Below are positions 1 through 9,814 of a stretch of DNA of 15,551 bases, in pieces. Location: positions 1 through 15,551 of the forward strand of contig JBFJWU010000036.1 in NCBI GenBank assembly GCA_041623475.1. The letters are read 5' to 3'. The notes under the pieces are model-generated. The model was given only the letters and a program-made list of their open reading frames with translations, was not told the DNA's origin and did not search any database. Within the stretch, counting starts at the first letter, position 1, and every line of letters starts with the position of its first letter. Origin of the DNA: JBFJWU01 sp041623475 [NCBI: bacterium] (GTDB lineage Bacteria > J088). The translations under genes and the position numbers were made by a program.

Positions 1-30
1 CGCCGTGGCATATGATGCGACTTCTCGCTT

Positions 31-160
31 GCCCGTCAAGCAACGGGGAACTGTTTGAGCGGTAGCGAGTTCTAGGTGCCCTCTGGGTATTTCCCGTACC
101 GCCCCAGCGGGGCGCACTTTTGCGGAGCTTTTGTGCGAGCAAAAGCGACCCGCCGGAGGC
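31..160. repeat. Intergenic structured repeat, copy 1
   Basis: This stretch recurs at 4588-4699 with only a few substitutions outside a variable left edge, plus an 18-base segment (about 73-90) present only here. It contains potential hairpins. One is CGCCCC-AGC-GGGGCG near 100-114. Another is a 7-bp stem GCTTTTG/CAAAAGC around a TGCGAG loop near 127-146. It lies beyond the 3' end of thiC, so it may also act in RNA 3'-end formation, but no U-tract follows. It has no convincing coding content. I read it as a non-autonomous or REP-like intergenic repeat; the mobilising enzyme, if any, is not in this window. Confidence 0.75.
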
Positions 161-239
161 ATCCCGTAGTCCAGACTTTCAGGGACTGCGGTTCGGGCGA
201 AAAAATCAGGCTGGAGTGAAGTTGCCCGGCGGCCCCGGC

Positions 240-2198
<1,959 letters not shown>

Positions 2199-2315
2199 TC
2201 ATGCAATGTAACACGGCCGAATAGGCGATGTCCGGTTGCCGTGCGTGAGGCTCTGGCTGGATGACCGGGGCGGATCCAGTTTGCCGGCACGAGCGCATCT
2301 GGTTAGATAAACGCC

Positions 2316-4367
2316 ATGAAAACCGATACCCGTTGGCCGTTGTTGATTACGGCTGCGGCCTGCTTGCCGCTGGCCGCGTGCCTGGACAGTTCGAACAGCC
2401 TGGACACCGGCGTTACCGCGCGGATGGATCCGGCCGGGGACGGGTTTTACGACTTTCCCTATCCCGATATCCGCCGCCTGGATGTGGCGGCCGAGACCAT
2501 TGACCTGACCGGGTTTCCCAATCCCGAGGATGCGGAACTGGTATCCGAAGTGGTTGGCCTGGCGGGATGGCCCCATACCGGGTTCAGCCCGTTTGCGGTG
2601 GTGTCGATCGGATTCGACGGGCCTGTGGATACCGACAACTTGCGGACAATGTTTGACCTGGCCCCCGAACCGGACCCGAATATCTTTTTCCTGAATGTAG
2701 ATGTCGACAGTGCCCGTTTTGGGGAACGCATTCCCGCAGTTGCCAGCTTTTTTGATCGCGATGGGCGCTATGTGGAAGAGAACCTGTTGACCGTGGCTCC
2801 GTGGCCGGGACGATCGATGCAGGCCGGGTCCACCTATGCCGCCATCGTCCTGCGGTCGGTCGGCGATCCCGACGGCAACCTGCTGGGCCAGCCCCGGTTG
2901 TTAACCGACCTGCTGGACGGGATCGTGCCTGATGTGGTTGACGGACAGGACCTGGCCAATGGGTTTGCGCCGCTGGTCGCGTACCTGCTGGACCAGGATG
3001 ACCTGGTGGCCGGGCAGATCGCGGCGGCAACCGTGTTTCCCGTGGATGATCCGGTCCAGCGAATGTACGACATCGCCCAGGGCATTGCCGACGACTACCA
3101 GGCGGTCACGGCCCAACCCCTGAAGCTGGTCCAGGACGAACCGGAATATTGTTATTTCGAAGGCACCGTCACGATGCCGCAGTTCCAGGTTGGCGAGTCA
3201 CCATTTTCCGAACCCGGCAGCGGCGGCATCGAATTTGACGAGGACGGCAAGCCGATCAAACAACGGGACGAAGAGATCAAGGTCGTACTGTCGATCCCGC
3301 GGAACCAGGCCATGCCCGCTGCGGGGTTTCCGTATCTGGAATATGTGCACGGATCCGGCGGGATCGCCAGCCAGGTGATGGACCGCGGCCGCAAGGAAAC
3401 CGCCGAGGGCGATGAAGAACCCTGGCGGGGTCCAGGCTGGGTCGCCGCCCTGCGTGGCTGGGCATCGGGCAGCCAGGCGATGCCGGTGTCTCCGGATCGG
3501 GTTCCCAACGCCAGCTCGTTTGCCTATTTCCAGATCACGAACCTGGAAGCCACCCGGGGGGATTTCTGGCAGGGCACCGCTGAACTGCTGATGAAATGGA
3601 ACTGGCTGGCAGCCCAGCAATGGGACGCCGGCTTGTGCCACGGCGCCGACATCCCGGGTGGAGCGTTCAAGGTCGATCCCGATCTGCACGTCACCATGGG
3701 CCAGAGCATGGGTGCGATGTACACCAACTTCTACGGTGCGGTTGCCCACGACACGAAGGCTGTGATCCCCACAGGCAGCGGCGGGTACTGGAGCTTTTTC
3801 CTGTTTACCGGTGACCTGATCCCCGGTTTTGCCGACCTGCTGGGCAGCCTGATGAACACCAAATCAAACGAACCGCTCAGCCACCTGCATCCGGTCCTGG
3901 GCCTGGTCCAGCAGTACCTGGATGCCATTGATCCGATGCTGTTCACGACCCGTGAAATCCGCGAACCGCTGCCCGATGTCCCGGCCAAGCACATGCTGGT
4001 GCCGCTGGGCCGGCAGGATTCGTACTTCAGCATCCAGACCCAGCGCGCCATCAGCGTTGGTTATGGCGTGCCGATCCTGGGCGACCTGGTGGACCCGATC
4101 GCCCCGGGGCACCAGGATCCGTTTTTTGAATTCGAATCAACAACCCTTCCGGCCAGCGCTAACCTGACCGCCGGGGACGGCCAGGTCGTCACCGCCGGGA
4201 TCGTGCAATTCGAGGAAGATGATGTCCAACAGGACGGTCACGTGATCGTGTTCCAGCGCCCCGAAGCCAAGTACCTGTACGCATGTTTCCTGGAAAGCCT
4301 GGCCACCGATGGCATCCCGACCATTGTCGCGCCCGACAAGTTTGACGAAGCGGCCCCCTGCCCCTGA
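2316..4367 (+). CDS. Large secreted lipoprotein with serine alpha/beta-hydrolase core
   Basis: The 683-residue protein begins with a lipoprotein signal peptide: basic start, hydrophobic stretch, lipobox L19-A20-A21-C22. Leu at +2 predicts outer-membrane sorting rather than inner-membrane retention. The N-terminal third (about residues 40-180) carries motifs such as FYDFPYPDIR, DLTGFPNP and a repeat-rich beta segment like the Ig-like front domains of other large bacterial extracellular lipoproteins. The C-terminal half holds a nucleophile elbow GQSMG with Ser464. Asp568 (GRQD) and His642 (DGH) are plausible triad partners in the right order. Cysteines at 130-region and the C-terminus (CP end) could form disulfides. 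I infer an esterase, lipase or peptidase facing the periplasm or surface; the substrate is unknown. There is no strong Shine-Dalgarno site; the start is chosen because it gives a complete signal peptide. The gene appears monocistronic. Confidence 0.8.
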   Translation: MKTDTRWPLLITAAACLPLAACLDSSNSLDTGVTARMDPAGDGFYDFPYPDIRRLDVAAETIDLTGFPNPEDAELVSEVVGLAGWPHTGFSPFAVVSIGFDGPVDTDNLRTMFDLAPEPDPNIFFLNVDVDSARFGERIPAVASFFDRDGRYVEENLLTVAPWPGRSMQAGSTYAAIVLRSVGDPDGNLLGQPRLLTDLLDGIVPDVVDGQDLANGFAPLVAYLLDQDDLVAGQIAAATVFPVDDPVQRMYDIAQGIADDYQAVTAQPLKLVQDEPEYCYFEGTVTMPQFQVGESPFSEPGSGGIEFDEDGKPIKQRDEEIKVVLSIPRNQAMPAAGFPYLEYVHGSGGIASQVMDRGRKETAEGDEEPWRGPGWVAALRGWASGSQAMPVSPDRVPNASSFAYFQITNLEATRGDFWQGTAELLMKWNWLAAQQWDAGLCHGADIPGGAFKVDPDLHVTMGQSMGAMYTNFYGAVAHDTKAVIPTGSGGYWSFFLFTGDLIPGFADLLGSLMNTKSNEPLSHLHPVLGLVQQYLDAIDPMLFTTREIREPLPDVPAKHMLVPLGRQDSYFSIQTQRAISVGYGVPILGDLVDPIAPGHQDPFFEFESTTLPASANLTAGDGQVVTAGIVQFEEDDVQQDGHVIVFQRPEAKYLYACFLESLATDGIPTIVAPDKFDEAAPCP

Positions 4368-4861
4368 CGGAAAGCCAGTCACCGAGACACAGAGGCCGGA
4401 CAGGGGAAAAGTCTAACCACGAATCTTCGCGAGTAAACACGAATTAAGAAAAGAGAGATAAAGGGACCGACTTCCCCCCATCTGGCGCAAGGGATTCGCG
4501 TATTCGAGTCAGGTTGGACAAATACAACACATCCCGGAATTTCCCCACGGCCGCGCACGCCCTGGCAGATGTTCCGACCCCGCACCCGCCCGTTGAGTCA
4601 CGGGGAACTGTTTGAGCGGTAGCGAGTTTTTCCCGTATCGCCCCAGCGAGGCGCACTTTTGCGGAGCTTTTGTGCGAACAAAAGCGACCCGCCGGAGGCT
4701 TCCGGACGCTGAACCCTGTTTTCCTTACATCATTTGTCCAATGGGAATCTTCCGTCATTCAGTGCAAGCATGTTTTCCAAAGAGACCACAGTATATTGCG
4801 CGACCGCTATTTGAACTGGGGTTCCGGACCCTGCCAATCCAACACCGTTAACATGTGACAC
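4368..4861. other. Intergenic region, 494 bases, no gene seen
   Basis: This gap lies between two same-direction genes and holds the second repeat copy at 4588-4699. The first part (4410-4470) is locally A-rich with CACGAA-type words repeated loosely (CCACGAATC, ACACGAATT). Short open frames exist on both strands but lack a ribosome binding site and recognisable protein character. A 13-base palindrome sits at its 3' end over the next start codon. No clear sigma-70 promoter was identified. Confidence 0.6.
4588..4699. repeat. Intergenic structured repeat, copy 2
   Basis: This is the second copy of the element at 31-160, in the same orientation. Shared blocks include CGGGGAACTGTTTGAGCGG, the GCACTTTTGCGGAGCTTTTG run and GCGACCCGCCGGAGGC. 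It lacks the 18 bases found in copy 1 between AGCGAGTT and TTCCCGTA. Its 7-bp stem GCTTTTG/CAAAAGC closes a TGCGAA loop, so the stem is kept and only the loop base varies (G to A). The CGCC/GGCG hairpin is shorter here because GGGGCG has become GAGGCG. Non-coding. Confidence 0.75.
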
Positions 4862-4864
4862 ATG
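4852..4864. promoter_or_regulatory. 13-base palindrome over the start codon
   Basis: CATGTGACACATG is a perfect inverted repeat (CATGTG, A, CACATG) whose last three bases are the ATG of the downstream gene. It could be an operator or a small hairpin masking initiation, but palindromes of this size also occur by chance. No purine-rich ribosome binding site is visible in front of the ATG, which makes the overlap worth recording. Confidence 0.25.
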
Positions 4865-6058
4865 GACAAACGCAACCCATTGGCCGATGCGGCGGTCCAT
4901 CCGACGATTGCTGAGATCGACCCCGATGCCTGGGACGCAATGGTCCCGGACGGTAACCCGTTCATGACCTATCGGTTCCTGCAGTCGCTGGAAGCATCCG
5001 GTTGTGTCGGCCGTCAGACATCGTGGCATCCCCGGTATGTCACTGTTCGTGATCACCAGGGACTGGCTGGCGCCATGGCCTGTTACCTGAAGTACGATTC
5101 CTACGGCGAATTTATCTTTGACTGGCAGTGGGCCGACGCGTTTTCCCGGGGCGGATTGCGATACTACCCCAAACTGACCTGCGCGGCGCCGTTTACCCCG
5201 GCCGTCGGCCAGCGCCTGCTGGTCCGTCCAGATGCCGACTACCGGGCGACCACGGAAAGCCTGGTCAGTTGTATGCTGGCGACCGCCGACGCCGAGCGGG
5301 CCTCGTCAGCACACGTACTGTTCTGCACCGGCGACGAGTGCAACCGCCTGGTTGAACTGGACGGCATGCAACGCATCAGCCACCAGTACCACTGGCATAA
5401 CCGTGACTATGGTTCGTTTGATGACTTCCTGGCCGACCTGCGGTCCAGCAAACGCAAACAGATCCGCAAGGAGCGCCGGGCCCTGGCGGACTCGGATATC
5501 ACGGTTGCTGTCCTGTCCGGCGACGATATCACCCACGAGCATATGGCCGCTATGTACCGGTTTTATATTGCCGGCCATCTGGGGAAATTCGGCAGCCCGT
5601 ACCTGAACCAGCGCTGGTTTGAGATCGTTTACGACACCATGCGTGATGACCTGGTTCTGGTCCTTGCGCGGGACGACACAGGCTGGATCGCCGGGACGTT
5701 GAACTTTCGCAGTAGCGACCATCTGTATGGCCGTTACTGGGGGTCCGCGGCGCGATTGGAGTTCCTGCACTTTGAATGCTGCTATTACCAGTTGATCGAA
5801 TACGCAATCGGCGAAGGCATCAAACTGTTTGAAGCCGGTGCCCAGGGCGAACACAAATTCCTGCGTGGGTTCCCCGCGGTCGAAACGTACAGCGCCCACT
5901 GGGTATTCCATCCCGGTGGTGCCCAGGCGATCGAGAATTTCCTGCAACGGGAACGGATCCAGGCGCAATCAACAATCGCGCATTACAACCGGCTGTCTCC
6001 GCTCAAACACGTGCGGGCCCGGTTTGCCGCGCCAGATCAGTCGTCATCAGAACCATAG
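4862..6058 (+). CDS. DUF482 / COG3146 FemAB-like acyltransferase-family protein
   Basis: The 398-residue product matches the COG3146 (DUF482, GNAT/FemAB-like) family. These are cytosolic proteins built like peptidoglycan-type aminoacyl or N-acyl transferases; their substrate is not established. Family signatures run in order: NPFMTYRFLQSLEASGCVG (32-50), FDWQWADAF (86-94), YYPKLTCAAPFTPAVGQRLL (101-120), the basic KRKQIRKERR (197-206), and the C-terminal HKFLRGFPAVETYSAHW (331-347). Length is normal for the family. The ATG follows an in-frame TGA two codons upstream, so it is the earliest ATG, although no ribosome binding site is evident. The last 22 bases overlap the 3' end of the convergent lyase gene. 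No functional link to the adjacent catabolic cluster is apparent. Confidence 0.88.
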   Translation: MDKRNPLADAAVHPTIAEIDPDAWDAMVPDGNPFMTYRFLQSLEASGCVGRQTSWHPRYVTVRDHQGLAGAMACYLKYDSYGEFIFDWQWADAFSRGGLRYYPKLTCAAPFTPAVGQRLLVRPDADYRATTESLVSCMLATADAERASSAHVLFCTGDECNRLVELDGMQRISHQYHWHNRDYGSFDDFLADLRSSKRKQIRKERRALADSDITVAVLSGDDITHEHMAAMYRFYIAGHLGKFGSPYLNQRWFEIVYDTMRDDLVLVLARDDTGWIAGTLNFRSSDHLYGRYWGSAARLEFLHFECCYYQLIEYAIGEGIKLFEAGAQGEHKFLRGFPAVETYSAHWVFHPGGAQAIENFLQRERIQAQSTIAHYNRLSPLKHVRARFAAPDQSSSEP

Positions 6059-6900
6059 CGACGGGCCAGCGCGTACTTTTCCGGCAGCCCGACCAGTTCA
6101 CCGAACTCGTCAAATCCCAGCATTCGGCTGGCCACCGCATCCGTCGTTCCGTCGCGCAGCAAGGCCTGAAACGTGTCTCGTACCGCAGATGCGGCCGAAA
6201 ACAGGGCGCTGACCGGATAGATCACGACCGTAAACCCCTGTTCCACCAGTTGGTCCCGTTGCAGGATCGGTGTCGCGCCCCCTTCGACCATGTTTGCCAC
6301 CAGGGTCCCGCCGACCTCGTCGACAATTCTTGCCAGGTCGTCCCGACTGCCTGGTGCCTCGACAAAAACGGCATCGACGCCAAGGTCCCGGGCGGCCTGT
6401 CCACGGGCAATTGCCTCGTCCAGGCTGACAGCAGCAATTGCGTCGGTACGCGCACAGATAAAGAAGTCATCGTCGCCCCGGGCATCCAGTGCGGCCCGCA
6501 TCTTGCCCAGGAACTCCTGGCGGTCGACAACCCGCTTGCCCTGCATATGGCCGCATCGTTTGGGCCAGACCTGGTCCTCGATAAAACACCCGGCAGCGCC
6601 CGCGGCGATCAGGTCACGCACCGTACGCTGCACATTGACGGCGTTGCCGTACCCTGTGTCAGCATCGGCAATGACCGGGATATCGACGGCGCGGCAGATA
6701 TTGCGTACGCGATCCAGCATTTCCGTCTGGGTTAACAGCCCGACATCCGGTTCGCCCAGTCGACTTGCCGCAACCGCGTAGCCGGAAACAAAGATCGACT
6801 TGAACCCCGCCTGCCGGGCCAGCAGTGCCGTAACCGCGTCGTAAATCCCGGGGAAGAATACGTGTCCGTCCCGGTCCAGTAAATCCTGAAATCGCCCCAC
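6037..6900 (-). CDS. Isocitrate lyase/PEP mutase superfamily C-C lyase
   Basis: Read from the GTG at 6900, the product is 287 residues, the usual size for the small members of this TIM-barrel superfamily (2-methylisocitrate lyase, dimethylmalate lyase, oxaloacetate hydrolase or decarboxylase). Visible motifs are FPGIYDA near residue 17, SGYA (39-42), the Mg2+-binding ADADTGYGN with D79 and D81, FIEDQ with E108, and KRCGH (114-118) with Cys116. The Cys in KRCGH is typical of C-C bond lyases and absent from the phosphonate mutases, so I infer cleavage of a 2-hydroxy- or 2-oxo-dicarboxylate type acid. The GTG is preferred because AGGGGA lies 6 bases upstream (6912-6907) and the predicted promoter sits just beyond it. 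An upstream ATG at 6942 would overlap the promoter -10. The gene diverges from the dioxygenase operon and is probably co-regulated with it. Confidence 0.88.
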   Translation of the reverse strand: MGRFQDLLDRDGHVFFPGIYDAVTALLARQAGFKSIFVSGYAVAASRLGEPDVGLLTQTEMLDRVRNICRAVDIPVIADADTGYGNAVNVQRTVRDLIAAGAAGCFIEDQVWPKRCGHMQGKRVVDRQEFLGKMRAALDARGDDDFFICARTDAIAAVSLDEAIARGQAARDLGVDAVFVEAPGSRDDLARIVDEVGGTLVANMVEGGATPILQRDQLVEQGFTVVIYPVSALFSAASAVRDTFQALLRDGTTDAVASRMLGFDEFGELVGLPEKYALARRYGSDDD

Positions 6901-6932
6901 AACAATTCCCCTGGTTGGATGGCCGAATTTCG

Positions 6933-6965
6933 TTGACAACATACCATACGGTATGGTACTGTCAA
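6933..6965. promoter_or_regulatory. Overlapping divergent promoters with TetR-type operator palindrome
   Basis: A perfect 17-base palindrome TACCATACGGTATGGTA (6942-6958, central G) lies in the gap between the divergent lyase and dioxygenase genes. TTGACA occurs on the + strand at 6933-6938 and on the - strand at 6965-6960. Plus strand: the best -10 is TACTGT (6957-6962, 18-base spacer), leading to AAAGGAG (6976-6982) and the ATG at 6990. Minus strand: -10 TATGTT (6943-6938, 16-base spacer), leading to AGGGGA and the GTG at 6900. The two core promoters therefore occupy the same DNA, and a dimer on the palindrome would block both. Size and symmetry fit TetR-family operators, and a TetR gene lies in the operon at 9221. 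Direct binding is inference. Confidence 0.75.
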
Positions 6966-6989
6966 GCGCCAGATTAAAGGAGCACACAG

Positions 6990-8072
6990 ATGAAATCGTT
7001 TTTTCACCCCGGCAGTGGCCGGTTTCCCCGGCAGGCCCACGTTGATATTGGCGACCTGAAAGAGGACGAACTGGGTCGCGATGGATTTTCCGGGCGGATG
7101 GTCCAGATGTACCGGCGCAATGATCCACAGGTCTACCGATCAACCGGTGATTACCGGCCCCGAAAAATCATGACTCATGACCTGGTCGTCCCAGACCAGG
7201 CCGACCCTCGGGCCCTGCCATTGCGCCTGCTGGAGAGCAGCGACCTGGCTGTTTCTATCAGTAAACGTACCGAGCCCATGCCATATTTCAGCCGTCACAT
7301 TGACGGCGACGCAGCATACTTTGTGCACCAGGGTTCGGGAACGTTTGAGACCGAGTTTGGCCCCCTGCCCTACGAGGTTGGCGACTATATCGTGATTCCC
7401 AAAGCGGTCACGTTCCGCGTCGTGCCCGACCCGGGCGAGTCCTTTCTGTATGTCATCGAGACAGCCAGCGAACTGCTGGTTCCGGATTATGGTGCGATGG
7501 GTCGCCACGCGCCATTGGACCCGACAACGATCCAGATCCCCGAGGCCACCGTCATCGAGGATGACCAGGAATGGGAAATCGTCCTGCAGCACCAGGGCCA
7601 GATGTCATCGATCTTTGTTGACCACAACCCCTGCGACGTCGAGGGCTGGAAGGGCGACCTGTTCCCGTTCCGATTCAATATTCGCGACTGGAACGTCATC
7701 TGCAGCGACACCTTGCATCTGCCACCACCCGTCCACCAGTTGTTCGAGGCCCGTGGTGTTGTCGTCTGTAACTTCCTGCCCCGCCCGGCAGAAGGCCGCA
7801 AGGGTGCCGAACGCGTGCCCGTCAATCATCGCAACGCCGATTATGACGAGATCCTGTTTGTCCACGGCGGTGATTTCCTGGGTGCCCCGCTGCCGCCCGG
7901 AATGCTGGACCACGCGCCCCAGGGTCTGCATCACGGCGCGCCAGAAGTGGCCCGCGAGATGGCCCGCCGCAACCACGACAAAGTGGACCGCGTCAACTGG
8001 CAGATTGTCGCCATCGAGGCGAGCACCCCGATGACACCAACACAGGCCGCTCGGGACGCCGCTGGTGGCTGA
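6990..8072 (+). CDS. Homogentisate 1,2-dioxygenase-like cupin dioxygenase
   Basis: The 360-residue product resembles the homogentisate 1,2-dioxygenase (HGD) family of Fe(II) cupin enzymes that cleave aromatic rings next to a side chain. The C-terminal cupin shows the metal-ligand pattern of HGD: His280 in NHRN, Glu287 in DYDEILF, and His315 (or His314) in GLHHG, corresponding to the HRN...E...HG triad of the human enzyme. A CNFLPRP segment precedes it, as in HGD. The N-terminal half is a second cupin (FVHQGSGTFETEFGPLPYEVGDYIVIPK). It is clearly shorter than canonical HGD (about 430-445), and there is one extra residue between His and Glu. The ATG has AAAGGAG 7 bases upstream. First gene of an operon; the stop overlaps the next start by 8 bases. 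Neighbours do not include the usual homogentisate pathway enzymes, so the true ring substrate is uncertain. Confidence 0.85.
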   Translation: MKSFFHPGSGRFPRQAHVDIGDLKEDELGRDGFSGRMVQMYRRNDPQVYRSTGDYRPRKIMTHDLVVPDQADPRALPLRLLESSDLAVSISKRTEPMPYFSRHIDGDAAYFVHQGSGTFETEFGPLPYEVGDYIVIPKAVTFRVVPDPGESFLYVIETASELLVPDYGAMGRHAPLDPTTIQIPEATVIEDDQEWEIVLQHQGQMSSIFVDHNPCDVEGWKGDLFPFRFNIRDWNVICSDTLHLPPPVHQLFEARGVVVCNFLPRPAEGRKGAERVPVNHRNADYDEILFVHGGDFLGAPLPPGMLDHAPQGLHHGAPEVAREMARRNHDKVDRVNWQIVAIEASTPMTPTQAARDAAGG

Positions 8073-9243
8073 GGTCCGCCACAAGATCCACCGTCACCCG
8101 TATATGATCGCGCACCAGGAGACGGCCGGATTCAAGGATACCTATGGCGGTGATGTCGGCTGGGTATTTATCGAGGCGATGCGCATCGCGCCCCGCGACC
8201 ACGAGTCGAAGACCGCGATCGTCTTCAGCCATCCGATTGGTGGCGGTGCCTTTCTGCCGGTTGTCAAGGCTATGGCCGAACGCGGCCACCACGTCCTGTA
8301 CATCAATACCCGTTACCGTGGCAATGACACCGCGTTGATCCTGGAGAAATGCGCGCTGGACCTGGGTGCCGGTATCAAGGACGCCGCGACGCGGTTCGGC
8401 TACTCGCGTTTCATCCTGGGTGGCTGGAGCGGCGGCGGATCACTGTCGCTGTTCTACCAGGAACAGGCGGAACAGCCGACGATCACGGACACACCGGCAG
8501 GCGATCCGGTTGACCTGATGGGTGCCGAACTGATACCTGCCGACGGCGTTTTTCTGGTCGCCGCCCACGTCAGCCGATCGGCCACATTGACCGAATGGCT
8601 GGACCCGTCGATCCGCGACGAGTTGGCCCCCGACGATCGTGACCCGGCCCTGGACCTGTATAACCCGGACAACCCGAACCAGCCGCCGTACAGCGCCGGG
8701 TATGTCGAGCAATTCCGTCAGGCCCAGGTCGACCGGTCGAATCGAATCACGGACTGGGCCCAGGACCGCTTACAGCAGCTGCGACGACAAGGCGACGACC
8801 AGCGCGAGCACGCGTTTGTCGTCCACGGCACGATGGCGGACCCACGCTGGCTGGACCCGTCCCTGGACCCCAACCAGCGCAAACCGAACTGGTGCTACCT
8901 GGGGGATCCCCGCATTGTCAACCACAGCCCCGTCGGGCTGGCACGGTTTACGACGCTGCGCAGCTGGCTGTCCCAGTGGAGCCTGCGGGAATCCAGGGTC
9001 CACGGCGAACGAAACGCTGCGGGCACCAGTATCCCGGCCCTGGTCGTCGGCAATATGGCCGATGATGCCTGCACACCCAGTCATGCCAGGCGGCTGTACG
9101 CGGCCATCCCCCACGACGACAAGGACCTATTCGAGATCGACGGCGCAACCCACTACTACATGGGCCAGCCGGAAAAGATGAACGAGTGCATTACGCACTA
9201 CGAGAACTGGCTGTCCGCCCATGGCTTTGACCGTCCGGACTGA
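8065..9243 (+). CDS. Alpha/beta hydrolase of catabolic operon
   Basis: The 392-residue serine hydrolase has SHPIGGG (55-61, oxyanion-hole region) and the nucleophile elbow GWSGGG with Ser122. A D333/D334 pair (MADDACTP) and His363 (DGATHYYMG) complete a triad in the right order. An insert of roughly 180 residues between the nucleophile strand and the acid (about 140-315) forms a large, Asp/Pro/Arg-rich lid. No signal peptide is present, so it is cytosolic. I infer hydrolysis of an ester, thioester or ring-fission product from the neighbouring dioxygenase. The start is taken as GTG 8065, which overlaps the previous gene by 8 bases; an in-frame ATG at 8104 is an alternative that removes 13 residues. 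The 3' end overlaps the TetR gene by 23 bases, supporting one transcript. Confidence 0.85.
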   Translation: MAEVRHKIHRHPYMIAHQETAGFKDTYGGDVGWVFIEAMRIAPRDHESKTAIVFSHPIGGGAFLPVVKAMAERGHHVLYINTRYRGNDTALILEKCALDLGAGIKDAATRFGYSRFILGGWSGGGSLSLFYQEQAEQPTITDTPAGDPVDLMGAELIPADGVFLVAAHVSRSATLTEWLDPSIRDELAPDDRDPALDLYNPDNPNQPPYSAGYVEQFRQAQVDRSNRITDWAQDRLQQLRRQGDDQREHAFVVHGTMADPRWLDPSLDPNQRKPNWCYLGDPRIVNHSPVGLARFTTLRSWLSQWSLRESRVHGERNAAGTSIPALVVGNMADDACTPSHARRLYAAIPHDDKDLFEIDGATHYYMGQPEKMNECITHYENWLSAHGFDRPD

Positions 9244-9796
9244 ACCCCTGGCTCCAGTAGACTGGATCCAGGCAGCGATCCAGGCCGTCAACCAGGATGG
9301 TGCCGGCGGTGTCCGGATCGATCGGTTGTGCCGCGAACTCGGCGTCACCAAGGGCAGCTTCTACCATCACTTTCAATCCCGGGCGGACCTGGTCGAAGCG
9401 GTCGCCCGTTATTGGGCCGACACGCAGCCGCAAATGGTCATCGACCACGTCCAGGCCATGCCCGATGCGCCCTGGAAACGCTTGCTGGCACTGACACGGC
9501 TGTTCACCGACCTGGACCTGGGCATCCGCGACCACGCGATGCGCGCCTGGGGTGCCAGCGAACCGCGGATCCACGAAGCTGTCAATACCGCCGATCGCCG
9601 CATCGTCCGGTTGCTGGAATCAATGCTGGCAGACCTGGGCCTGCCCCGCCAGCAGCAGCACGACTTTGCCCGGGTCCTGATGTTTTGCTCCATCGGCTTC
9701 TATACGGCACCGGAACTGGTCAACGACCAGGGCCGCGACCAGATTGCCCGTCACGTCTTGGCCCTGATCCGCAGGGCAGGAACCAGCGACAACTAA
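9221..9796 (+). CDS. TetR/AcrR-family transcriptional regulator
   Basis: The 191-residue protein has the TetR-type N-terminal DNA-binding domain. The helix-turn-helix spans about residues 32-52, with the diagnostic run LGVTKGSFYHHFQSRADLVEAV. The C-terminal 130 residues are a divergent helical ligand-binding domain, rich in Trp and His, with no recognisable ligand signature. Its gene is embedded in the catabolic operon, overlapping the hydrolase by 23 bases and ending 18 bases before the dehydrogenase. It is probably the local repressor, acting on the palindrome at 6942-6958 and released by a pathway substrate or CoA ester. If so, it also controls its own expression. No strong Shine-Dalgarno site is present, consistent with translational coupling. 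Confidence 0.93.
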   Translation: MALTVRTEPLAPVDWIQAAIQAVNQDGAGGVRIDRLCRELGVTKGSFYHHFQSRADLVEAVARYWADTQPQMVIDHVQAMPDAPWKRLLALTRLFTDLDLGIRDHAMRAWGASEPRIHEAVNTADRRIVRLLESMLADLGLPRQQQHDFARVLMFCSIGFYTAPELVNDQGRDQIARHVLALIRRAGTSDN

Positions 9797-9814
9797 ACCT
9801 GCAGGAAGGACCAT

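Noticed and set aside
4410-4470. Loose CACGAA word repetition
   Set aside because: Only two imperfect occurrences without regular spacing; not enough to call a repeat array or CRISPR.
4444-4858. Small open frames in the gap before the DUF482 gene, on both strands
   Set aside because: They run through the intergenic repeat, lack ribosome binding sites, and translate the repeat rather than a protein-like sequence.
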